A stretch of DNA of 64,000 nucleotides from an uncultured Muribaculum sp. (GTDB taxonomy: Bacteria > Bacteroidota > Bacteroidia > Bacteroidales > Muribaculaceae), in NCBI GenBank assembly GCA_910589555.1, contig CAJUTE010000006.1, positions 1-64,000 of the forward strand, read 5' to 3'. The position numbers and the translations under genes are program-made. Shown here piece by piece: positions 18,462 to 25,858 of the stretch (position 1 is the stretch's first letter; every line of letters starts with the position of its first letter). Below the pieces are notes generated by a model, which saw only the letters and a program-made list of their open reading frames with translations, made no database searches and was not told where the DNA came from.

Positions 18462-18477
18462 TTGTAACGACATACAA
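18462..18477. promoter_or_regulatory. Palindromic operator candidate of the biotin operon
   Basis: TTGTA at 18462-18466 and TACAA at 18473-18477 form an inverted repeat with a 6-base centre that overlaps the bioA -7 box. Its position is right for a repressor site. It is shorter than the usual BirA operator (two TTGTAAAC-like arms about 15 bases apart), so which regulator binds is open. Confidence 0.5.
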
Positions 18478-18482
18478 AATTA
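18475..18482 (-). promoter_or_regulatory. -7 element of the biotin operon promoter
   Basis: The minus strand reads TAATTTTG, an exact TAnnTTTG box, about 50 bases before the bioA ATG. The -33 box is weak (TATG-like). A small stem (ACCCA 18441-18445 with TGGGT 18455-18459) lies in the leader. Confidence 0.6.
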
Positions 18483-18579
18483 GCGCATATTTCAATTAAA
18501 GCATAGGATTAGACTATTTATCTGTAATTATTTTTTTACATTTTAACCTAAATACCAATGACAATATAAATTTAATTTT

Positions 18580-18587
18580 TACCTTTG
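18580..18587 (+). promoter_or_regulatory. -7 element of the glucokinase promoter
   Basis: TACCTTTG matches the -7 consensus, about 43 bases before the ATG at 18631. No good -33 TTTG is found 19-21 bp upstream. Confidence 0.55.
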
Positions 18588-18630
18588 TGGAAAACCAAAC
18601 CCAAGTTAAACCCAATAAAACAACCTAAAA

Positions 18631-19623
18631 ATGAAACCATACGTAGTCGGAATAGACATAGGTGGAACCAACACTGTATTCGGGATAGTTGACGCAAGAG
18701 GAAACGTAATCGGAAGCTCGGCAATCAAGACCGGCAAACACACTGATGTTAATGATTATATCGCGGAACTGTCAACCGCCCTTAAAGCGCTTATTAACGC
18801 CCATGACGCCAACGATAAAATCGCCGGCATAGGAGTGGGAGCGCCCAACGCCAACTACTTCACCGGAGTGATTGAAAACCCGCCAAACCTTCCTTGGGAA
18901 GGTAATATCCCGTTTGCTCATCTTCTTCATGAGGCTATGGGCATTCCGGTAGCAATCACCAACGACGCCAACGCCGCCGCAATCGGCGAAATGACCTATG
19001 GCGTGGCTCGTGGAATGAAAGATTTCATCATGATCACCCTTGGCACAGGAGTGGGAAGCGGTATCGTGGTCAACGGTCAGCTTGTATATGGACATGACGG
19101 ATTTGCAGGAGAATTGGGACACGTGATCGTCAAGCCGTCCAACGGACGTATGTGCGGTTGCGGAAGAACAGGATGCCTCGAAACCTACTGTTCAGCAACA
19201 GGAGTGGCACGCACCGCGCGCGAATTCCTTGAAACCCGCACCGACCCGTCGAAACTTCGCGAACTCCCCATCGAGGAGATCACCTCCAAAGATGTATATG
19301 ACGCAGCGATGGCAGGCGACAAACTCGCTAAAGAGATTTTCAAATACACCGGCGAGATTATGGGTGCGGCGTTTGCCAACTTTGTTTGCTTCTCAAGCCC
19401 GGAAGCGATCGTCCTGTTTGGCGGACTTTCCCGTTCAGGCGACCTGCTCATGAAGCCCATCAAGGAATCTATGGAAAGAAATATGCTCAGCGCGTATAAA
19501 GGCAAGACCAAGCTCCTCCTGTCAGAATTAAAGGAGAGCGACGCTGCTGTGCTCGGAGCGAGCGCCCTCGGCTGGGAAGCCCGTCAAATCCCCGCTCCAT
19601 CATCAACTCAGCCTGTAGCCTAA
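18631..19623 (+). CDS. ROK-family glucokinase
   Basis: A 330-residue sugar kinase that phosphorylates glucose or a related hexose with ATP. The N-terminal phosphate loop is VGIDIGGTNTVFGIV; the sugar-binding ITNDANAAAIGE and the second phosphate motif ITLGTGVGSGIVVNG follow. The ROK zinc-site signature CGCGRTGCLE is complete. It stands alone with its own promoter and the long hairpin at 19632-19673 behind it. Glucose is the likely substrate from family resemblance. Confidence 0.9.
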   Translation: MKPYVVGIDIGGTNTVFGIVDARGNVIGSSAIKTGKHTDVNDYIAELSTALKALINAHDANDKIAGIGVGAPNANYFTGVIENPPNLPWEGNIPFAHLLHEAMGIPVAITNDANAAAIGEMTYGVARGMKDFIMITLGTGVGSGIVVNGQLVYGHDGFAGELGHVIVKPSNGRMCGCGRTGCLETYCSATGVARTAREFLETRTDPSKLRELPIEEITSKDVYDAAMAGDKLAKEIFKYTGEIMGAAFANFVCFSSPEAIVLFGGLSRSGDLLMKPIKESMERNMLSAYKGKTKLLLSELKESDAAVLGASALGWEARQIPAPSSTQPVA

Positions 19624-19631
19624 TCCTAATC

Positions 19632-19673
19632 AATAAGGTCGTTAAAGACTTTAATGACTTTAACGACCTTATT
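19632..19673. terminator. Bidirectional hairpin built from TTAANGACY nonamers
   Basis: A perfect 16-bp stem (19632-19647 with 19658-19673) with a 10-base loop lies between the convergent glucokinase and comF genes. From 19642 the sequence reads as 9-base units TTAAAGACT, TTAATGACT, TTAACGACC, the same repeat seen at about 45.15, 51.9 and 52.6 kb. Confidence 0.8.
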
Positions 19674-19679
19674 GTTCTT

Positions 19680-20375
19680 TCAACTAAGCTTGGTGACTGC
19701 AAGCGCAAGAACCGATATCCGCGCCGACGGAGCCGCCTGATGAATGGCGTTGCAGCAAGTGAGCAACGTAGCCCCGGTGGTGAGAACGTCGTCAATGACA
19801 AGCACGTGCTTGCCGGCAAGCTCACCGGGATTCTTTGCCACATAATCACCCTTGGAATTAAGCCATCGGGAAAACACTCCTTTTCGTGTCTGGGTCTTTC
19901 TGAATCGCGCAGCCTTAAGATTCCTGCCTATCCTTATCCCCGTCACATCTCTGATCCCTTTGGCGATATAGTCAGTCTGATTGTAACCGCGCATCATGAG
20001 CTTCAACGGATGCAAAGGCACCCCTAATATCACATCTATCCCCTCGAAAAAACCGTCACGATCCAATTCGCGGGCATATTTCCGGGCAAGCGCGCGCAGC
20101 AGCTCGGGATGTCCGTTATACTTTCCACGGTGGATCATAGCCGCGTAAGGGCTTTCACGGTAATAGTAAAACCATCCCGCGCCACGATCCACAGGCGTAG
20201 TTCCGGCAAGCCGCTCATGCACCACATTGAACGACGATTCATGAGCTTTGGTATGTGGCAAGCCATAAGAGCAATGCAGACACATCACCTCCTCGCCCGG
20301 TGCAAGCCTGCGTCCGCATATCTCGCAAAGATTCGGATATATCAAATTCAGAATATGGCTAAAAATCCTCTTCAT
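19680..20375 (-). CDS. ComF-family phosphoribosyltransferase-like protein
   Basis: A 231-residue protein with an N-terminal four-cysteine zinc site (LCEICGRR and MCLHCSYG, residues about 17-36) and a type I phosphoribosyltransferase fold ending in the PRPP loop VLVIDDVLTTGATL (about 190-204). ComF proteins are needed for DNA uptake in competent bacteria; in Bacteroidetes the role is unproven. Its start lies inside the 3' end of recX (17-base overlap), making a prmC-recX-comF operon. Confidence 0.9.
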   Translation of the reverse strand: MKRIFSHILNLIYPNLCEICGRRLAPGEEVMCLHCSYGLPHTKAHESSFNVVHERLAGTTPVDRGAGWFYYYRESPYAAMIHRGKYNGHPELLRALARKYARELDRDGFFEGIDVILGVPLHPLKLMMRGYNQTDYIAKGIRDVTGIRIGRNLKAARFRKTQTRKGVFSRWLNSKGDYVAKNPGELAGKHVLVIDDVLTTGATLLTCCNAIHQAAPSARISVLALAVTKLS

Positions 20376-20847
20376 CGCCGTTTTTCAACCCGTCAAGAGC
20401 TCTCTTGATGTATTTCCACTCAAATCCGCGCCCCATCGCGAAACGCGCCACCTTAAGGGCATCCTCCCTTGACAGAGGCCGGTCCATGCCTTGAGCCTTG
20501 CGGCGCACGATCAATGAAGCAGCATCGGCATACTCCTCCTCGTCAATACAGTCCAGAGCCTCGTCCACCAGGTCGCGCGGGATGCGTTTAGCGGCAAGCG
20601 CCTGCGAGATTTTAACACGCCCCCAGCGACTGAACAGGAATTTTGACCTCACGAAAGCCTCGGCATAACGGCGTTCGTCGATAAACCGGCGGCTCTCCAA
20701 TGACTCCAATATTTTCTCCGCGTCGCCGGAGCCTATGCCCCACTGACGCAATTTCTCCGAGATCTCCCCACGGCATCTCTCACTGCGCGCGCACAGATCC
20801 TCAGCCTTTACCAGCGCCTCTTTCGCCGTGATCTGACGTCTAATCAT
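20359..20847 (-). CDS. recX: RecX-family regulator of RecA
   Basis: A 162-residue helical protein. Three repeats of the RecX fold are visible, including ALVKAEDLCARSERCRGEI, LESRRFIDERRYAEAFVRSK and ALAAKRIPRDLVDEALDCID. RecX binds within the RecA filament groove and limits its activity. It overlaps prmC by 8 bases and comF by 17, so the three genes form one unit; recA is not in the window. Confidence 0.9.
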   Translation of the reverse strand: MIRRQITAKEALVKAEDLCARSERCRGEISEKLRQWGIGSGDAEKILESLESRRFIDERRYAEAFVRSKFLFSRWGRVKISQALAAKRIPRDLVDEALDCIDEEEYADAASLIVRRKAQGMDRPLSREDALKVARFAMGRGFEWKYIKRALDGLKNGDEEDF

Positions 20848-21709
20848 AATGCGATGACTTGGCGATTACAAAACGCTGCCTGCCGGTCATGTCGGCTATC
20901 GAGTGGACATCCTCCAGCCCGAATGAACGAAGCATCTCGCACAGCGGCTCCACCTCAAGCGGATTGATCTCCAGATACAGCTTGCCTCCGGGCAGAAGAG
21001 CGCCGGCAGCATACCGCCCTATAGCCTTGTAGAACCTGAGAGGGTCATCGTCAGGCACAAACAGGGCGAGATGCGGTTCATAATCAAGCACATTGGCATC
21101 CATGGATTTAGCCTCGCTGTCGAGCACGTATGGCGGATTGCTCACGATGATATCGCAGAAAGGCTCTTCGGGAGGCGTCAAGCCAAGCACATCCTCAACC
21201 TTGAAGACTGCCTTCACTTTCAACGCATCGGCATTGCCGCACGCCACCTCTATAGCCTCGGGGGAAATATCCACACCCTCCACCACCGGAAATTTAAGAT
21301 TGCGAGCCAACGCCAGCACGATGCACCCCGATCCGGTACACAGGTCAAGCACGCGCAGGTCAGTTCTGTCACTCCATTCTTTCACTATGATATCCACCAG
21401 CTCCTCGGTCTCGGGGCGAGGGATAAGCACCGCAGGCGTGACCATTATGTCAATGCCATAAAAACGCGTGTGCCCGAGGATGTATTGAAGCGGCTCATCG
21501 GCAAGCAACCGCTTTACAACTTCATCAATTCTATTACGGGTAAAATCAGAAATTGTAGTATCTTTGCGTAGCACAATATCGACCGGAGAATAGCCGGCGA
21601 CATCGGCATAGACCGCCCTTGACAAAGCCAACGCCTCGTCGGCAGAGAAATGTCCGGTCAGAGAATGCCGTGTAGCGGCAAACGCTTCATGTAATGATAT
21701 ATCAGCCAT
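20840..21709 (-). CDS. prmC: Release factor glutamine methyltransferase
   Basis: A 289-residue SAM-dependent enzyme that methylates the GGQ glutamine of peptide-chain release factors. The start is MADISLHEAFAATRHSL; an upstream in-frame TTG falls in the promoter. The N-terminal helical domain is followed by SAM motif I VLDLCTGSGCIVLALA and the catalytic NPPY (IIVSNPPYV). The first gene of prmC-recX-comF, it has a perfect promoter whose -33 box reaches the ribD start codon on the other strand. Confidence 0.94.
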   Translation of the reverse strand: MADISLHEAFAATRHSLTGHFSADEALALSRAVYADVAGYSPVDIVLRKDTTISDFTRNRIDEVVKRLLADEPLQYILGHTRFYGIDIMVTPAVLIPRPETEELVDIIVKEWSDRTDLRVLDLCTGSGCIVLALARNLKFPVVEGVDISPEAIEVACGNADALKVKAVFKVEDVLGLTPPEEPFCDIIVSNPPYVLDSEAKSMDANVLDYEPHLALFVPDDDPLRFYKAIGRYAAGALLPGGKLYLEINPLEVEPLCEMLRSFGLEDVHSIADMTGRQRFVIAKSSHYD

Positions 21710-21715
21710 AGAAAA

Positions 21716-21747
21716 CAAAATTAACAAATTCTACTTTAAGAAACAAA
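21716..21747 (-). promoter_or_regulatory. prmC operon promoter overlapping the ribD start codon
   Basis: On the minus strand: TTTG (21747-21744), 20 bp, TAATTTTG (21723-21716), an exact consensus. The -7 box is about 7 bases from the prmC ATG, so the mRNA is nearly leaderless. The -33 box shares its last base with the A of the divergent ribD ATG. Confidence 0.7.
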
Positions 21748-22751
21748 TGGAGAAGGAAAACGACATAAAATATATGCACCGGGCTATCGAACTCGCCCGT
21801 CACGGCATGGGCAACGCGTCACCCAATCCGATGGTGGGCGCTGTCATTGTGTGCGACGGCGAAATAATCGGCGAAGGATACCACCGCCGATGTGGCGAAG
21901 GACACGCCGAAGTAAACGCGGTGGCATCGGTCAAAAAACGCGACTTGCTCACACGGTCAACCATCTACGTGACCCTGGAGCCATGCTCCCACTACGGGAA
22001 AACGCCCCCTTGCTCCAAACTCATAATAGACACCGGTATACCACGCGTGGTGGTGGGATCGCTTGACCCCTTTGCCAAGGTGAGCGGACGCGGAATAAAA
22101 ATGCTCACCGACGCCGGCATAGATGTGACCGTGGGAATCCTTGAAGAGGAATGCAAAGCTATCAACCCGGTCTTCATGACGGCACACTCCAAACACCGTC
22201 CTTACATAACATTGAAATGGGCGCAAAGCTCCGACGGATTCATAGACCGCCTACGCAACAACAGCGAGGAGCCGGCAAAGCTGTCCACCCCTCTCACATT
22301 CACGCTGTCCCACCGCCTGAGGACACTCAACGACGCCATAATGGCAGGAAGAGGAACCGTCATCGCCGACAACCCGTCACTGACTCCACGACGATGGAAA
22401 GGGAAAGCGCCCGTGAGGGTGATAGCCGCCACGCCCGAAAAGCTACCCGCCGACTCAAAAATATTGACCGACGGCAATGAAACCATCATCCTCGACTCGT
22501 CGGAATCCCACGATCTCCACGCCATGATGGAGAATCTGTACTCTAAAGGCATCACCTCAGTACTTGTGGAAGGCGGCGCCAAGCTGTTGCAATCATTTAT
22601 AGACCAAGGGCTATGGGACCGCGCCCGAGTGGAAGTCTCGCCGCTAAAACTCAACAACGGCGTAAAGGCTCCGGCGCTCGCGGCAATTCCTCAACGGATG
22701 TTAACAATTCAAGGCAACAGGCTGTTTTACTATACCAATAACGCAGATTGA
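21747..22751 (+). CDS. ribD: Bifunctional riboflavin-synthesis deaminase/reductase
   Basis: A 334-residue enzyme catalysing the second and third steps of riboflavin synthesis. The N-terminal zinc deaminase has GEGHAEVNAV and EPCSHYGKTPPCSKLI (His and two Cys zinc ligands). The C-terminal NADPH reductase domain (from about 150) contains PYITLKWAQSSDGFID and MAGRGTVIADNPSLTPR. No other rib genes are nearby. It diverges from prmC with only 37 bases between the starts. Confidence 0.93.
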   Translation: MEKENDIKYMHRAIELARHGMGNASPNPMVGAVIVCDGEIIGEGYHRRCGEGHAEVNAVASVKKRDLLTRSTIYVTLEPCSHYGKTPPCSKLIIDTGIPRVVVGSLDPFAKVSGRGIKMLTDAGIDVTVGILEEECKAINPVFMTAHSKHRPYITLKWAQSSDGFIDRLRNNSEEPAKLSTPLTFTLSHRLRTLNDAIMAGRGTVIADNPSLTPRRWKGKAPVRVIAATPEKLPADSKILTDGNETIILDSSESHDLHAMMENLYSKGITSVLVEGGAKLLQSFIDQGLWDRARVEVSPLKLNNGVKAPALAAIPQRMLTIQGNRLFYYTNNAD

Positions 22752-22791
22752 GCCGTTAAAAAGACCTAAATATATGTTTTTACCCCTAATA

Positions 22792-22824
22792 TCTGCGGCA
22801 TTCAAGAAAATGTTACTAAATTTG
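22792..22824 (+). promoter_or_regulatory. Promoter of the DUF6242-DUF6089-uppS-bamA run
   Basis: TCTG at 22792-22795, a 21-bp spacer and TAAATTTG at 22817-22824, about 30 bases before the ATG at 22855. Confidence 0.55.
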
Positions 22825-22854
22825 CAAATTGAAAATTAATGTCAATATATTAAA

Positions 22855-24363
22855 ATGAGGATAAAATCAGGAGGATATCTACTGGCTGCCGCTATGATTG
22901 CAATGGGCGTCACAGCTTGTAATTCCGACTCCGATGAGACGGTCGACACCGGTTTCACTTCGGATAACATCTACTCGGCAACCGCCATCACAGCCTTCTA
23001 CATCAAGGCTAATTCCAAGATACTCAACAATCTTGATTCTTGTTATTTCACTATCGATCTTGTACAGAGCAAGATATTCAACGCCGATTCACTGCCTTAC
23101 GGCACTGATATAACAAAGCTTGTGCCCAATATCAGCACCAACGGAAGCTCATTGATCGAGATTTCAGTAAAGGGCAGCTCGGTGATGAACGACACAACTT
23201 TCACCTATACAACCGAATCGACCGACAGCATCGACTTCTCATCACCCTCAAAAGTGAGCGTGAGAGTGGTTTCGGTAAATTCCAAGTATAGCCAGACCTA
23301 CGACATCAACGTAAACGTACACACAATAAAAGCCGATTCACTTGAATGGGGAACAATCGCATGGAGAGAGCTTCCCGGCAATCCCGACGCGCAGAAGACC
23401 ATAGAATTCGGCGATAAAATCCTGACACTGTTCCATAACGGCAACGGATACAATGTGTGGACCGGCGCCGATCCCGAATCAACCGGCACTGTAAGCGCCG
23501 CATCATTCCCCGAGCAACCGGAAATCTCATCGTTTGCCGCCACCGACGACGCTCTTTACTGCCTCGGCAGCAACGGCGCGTTGATGACCTCGACCGACGG
23601 CGCTTCATGGAGAGCTACCGGCGACACCTGGAGCCACATCTACGGCGGCTACGGCGCCACACTTCTCGGTCTTGAGAAATCGGGCGACGAATACTACCAC
23701 GTAAGCTATCCGGGCAATGCGACACGCGTCAAAGCCTCAGCCGATTGCCCCGTATCGGGAACCAGCGAATTCATTCTCATCGAGAATATGTGGTTCGAAA
23801 ACCCGATAGCACTTACCGTAGGAGGCAGAATAAGCAACGGCAACCTCACCGGCGCCACTTGGGGTTATGACGGCAACACCTGGGCTAAATTAAGCCAAGG
23901 TCCCATCTCAACTCAATATGAAGACATGACTGTGTTCCCCTATTTCGCTCTGCGTTCCACCTCAAAATGGTGGAGAGTCTCCAAAGACTCGGCACTGCTG
24001 GCGATGGGCGGACGCAAAAGCGACGGAACCGTATCTGACTCCGTTTATGTGTCGCTCGACGGCGGCATCCACTGGAACATGGCAGGGGAATCACTACAAC
24101 TTCCTGATGTCATTCCACCGTTTGCCAACGCTCAGGCTATCGTAAGAGACAACACATTGACCTCACGCGCCTCTTCAGCCGACATGATGTGGAATGAGCT
24201 AACCATGCTTCGCCACAATCCGTTCAGCCGAGCAGTAGCTCCGGTGACATCCTGGGAATGTCCGTTCATTTATCTGTATGGAGGTGTCGATGACGCAGGC
24301 ACCCTCTACCCCACTGTGTGGAGAGGAACCATCAATCAGCTCACTTTCAAACCGATTGAATGA
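22855..24363 (+). CDS. DUF6242-family lipoprotein
   Basis: A 502-residue lipoprotein (lipobox VTAC, Cys22, then NSDSDE, an acidic surface-type signal). Residues about 30-150 form an all-beta domain. Residues about 155-500 contain Kelch- or propeller-like repeats with Trp and Gly turns (GTIAWRELPGN, GYNVWTGADPEST, SVYVSLDGGIHWNMAG). It overlaps the DUF6089 gene by four bases (ATGA) at the head of the uppS-bamA cluster, an order often conserved in Bacteroidales. An envelope role beside BamA is inference. Confidence 0.85.
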   Translation: MRIKSGGYLLAAAMIAMGVTACNSDSDETVDTGFTSDNIYSATAITAFYIKANSKILNNLDSCYFTIDLVQSKIFNADSLPYGTDITKLVPNISTNGSSLIEISVKGSSVMNDTTFTYTTESTDSIDFSSPSKVSVRVVSVNSKYSQTYDINVNVHTIKADSLEWGTIAWRELPGNPDAQKTIEFGDKILTLFHNGNGYNVWTGADPESTGTVSAASFPEQPEISSFAATDDALYCLGSNGALMTSTDGASWRATGDTWSHIYGGYGATLLGLEKSGDEYYHVSYPGNATRVKASADCPVSGTSEFILIENMWFENPIALTVGGRISNGNLTGATWGYDGNTWAKLSQGPISTQYEDMTVFPYFALRSTSKWWRVSKDSALLAMGGRKSDGTVSDSVYVSLDGGIHWNMAGESLQLPDVIPPFANAQAIVRDNTLTSRASSADMMWNELTMLRHNPFSRAVAPVTSWECPFIYLYGGVDDAGTLYPTVWRGTINQLTFKPIE

Positions 24364-25046
24364 AGCAAAAGGTAGTGTCGCTGATGCTTGCCGCCATAGC
24401 GCTGTTCACGGCGCTGCCGGCAATGAGCCAGGAATCAACATATAAGTTTGATCTTGGAGCATCATTGGGCATGAGCGGCTATCTTGGCGATGCCAACACC
24501 GCCAACCTCTTCGCCAACACGGGATTTTCAGCCGCAGCCAATTTCCGCTATCTGATAAACACCCGTTGGGCGATAAGAGGATCGCTGATGACCGCCGGAC
24601 TTAGCGGCAACAGCGCCGACATGGAAAATCTGTTTCCCGGAGGGGAAACTTATAAGTTCACCTCAACGGTCTATGACCTGGGCGGACGCATAGAATTTAA
24701 TTTTTTCAACTATGGAATAGGAGAATCCTACCGAAAAATGAAGCGCTGGAGCCCTTACCTGTCCTTAGGAATAGGAATGACAGTGGCATCATCCTCGGGC
24801 ACCCATATTTACGCCAACATCCCCATGGGGCTTGGCGTAAAATACAAATTGAAGCCACGCATAAACCTCGGACTGGAATGGACGATGACAAAAGTGTTTG
24901 GCGACAAAGTTGACGGAGAGATTCTTGATGACCCATATCACATAAAAAGCTCGTTCTTAAAGAACACTGACTGGTACTCGACAATAATGCTGTCAATCAG
25001 TTACGAGTTCGGAGAGCGATGCAAAAACTGTTTTTACGTAGACTAA
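24360..25046 (+). CDS. DUF6089-family outer-membrane beta-barrel protein
   Basis: A 228-residue exported protein with signal MKQKVVSLMLAAIALFTALPAMSQ and repeated amphipathic strands (FDLGASLGMSGYLGDANTAN, WSPYLSLGIGMTVASS, INLGLEWTMTKVFGD), ending with two Cys in ERCKNCFYVD. Members resemble small OmpA/OmpW-type barrels. It is coupled to the DUF6242 lipoprotein by ATGA and followed after 4 bases by uppS. Function is unknown; the context points to envelope assembly. Confidence 0.85.
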   Translation: MKQKVVSLMLAAIALFTALPAMSQESTYKFDLGASLGMSGYLGDANTANLFANTGFSAAANFRYLINTRWAIRGSLMTAGLSGNSADMENLFPGGETYKFTSTVYDLGGRIEFNFFNYGIGESYRKMKRWSPYLSLGIGMTVASSSGTHIYANIPMGLGVKYKLKPRINLGLEWTMTKVFGDKVDGEILDDPYHIKSSFLKNTDWYSTIMLSISYEFGERCKNCFYVD

Positions 25047-25050
25047 TTGC

Positions 25051-25809
25051 ATGGACTATATGTCACTATATAACGAAATCGACTTCACACGCTTGCCTGA
25101 GCACATTGCCATAATAATGGATGGCAACGGGCGCTGGGCTAAAGCGCGCGGTCTTCAACGCCACGAGGGACACGTTGAAGGCGTGACATCAGTGAGGAGA
25201 ATCACGGAGGCGGCATCAGAAGCGGGAATAAAGTATCTCACACTCTACACTTTTTCCACCGAAAACTGGAACCGCCCCAAAGAGGAGGTAGATGCCCTTA
25301 TGAACCTCGTGGTCATCGCCATTGAGCGCGAGACCGCCGACTTGATAAAAAACAATGTGCGTCTTACCATGATCGGCGATTTCAGCCGTATGCCACAATT
25401 CGCCTACGACCGCCTGAACAAATGCATCGACGACACCTCGCACTGCTCCGGACTTACCCTCATCCTCGCCATCAGCTATTCCTCACGCTGGGAAATCACC
25501 GAGGCTACACGCAAGATAGCTCAAAAAGTGGCTGCCGGCGAGTTGACCCCGGAAGCAATCACCCCCGACACCATATCAAACAATCTCGCTACTGCGGCTT
25601 ATCCCGATCCCGACCTGCTCATACGCACCGGCGGCGACTTCCGCATCAGCAATTTCCTGCTATGGCAGTTGGCTTACGCTGAGATCTACGTCACCTCAAC
25701 ATTCTGGCCCGATTTCAGCAAAGAGGATTTCTACCGTGCGATAATACAGTACCAGTCACGCGAACGAAGATTCGGGCTCACGGGAGAACAAGTTCAAGAG
25801 AATAAATAA
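25051..25809 (+). CDS. uppS: Isoprenyl transferase (undecaprenyl diphosphate synthase)
   Basis: A 252-residue cis-prenyltransferase that makes the C55 lipid carrier for peptidoglycan and surface glycans. The substrate loop HIAIIMDGNGRWAKARGLQRHEGH holds the catalytic Asp; the later TLYTFSTENWNRP and LIRTGGDFRISNFLLWQLAYAEIY are also diagnostic. It lies between the DUF6089 gene and bamA, linking lipid-carrier supply and outer-membrane assembly in one transcription unit. Confidence 0.95.
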   Translation: MDYMSLYNEIDFTRLPEHIAIIMDGNGRWAKARGLQRHEGHVEGVTSVRRITEAASEAGIKYLTLYTFSTENWNRPKEEVDALMNLVVIAIERETADLIKNNVRLTMIGDFSRMPQFAYDRLNKCIDDTSHCSGLTLILAISYSSRWEITEATRKIAQKVAAGELTPEAITPDTISNNLATAAYPDPDLLIRTGGDFRISNFLLWQLAYAEIYVTSTFWPDFSKEDFYRAIIQYQSRERRFGLTGEQVQENK

Positions 25810-25858
25810 CATTAGATAACGCGATATAACTTTAGATATCATCACATCACTCACGATT

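Noticed and set aside
18455..18500. Classical BirA operator
   Set aside because: One TTGTAAC half is present, but no matching GTTTACAA arm lies 14-16 bases away.
21559..21566. TATCTTTG on the plus strand as a ribD promoter
   Set aside because: It lies inside prmC, 180 bases before ribD, and has no -33 box at the right distance.
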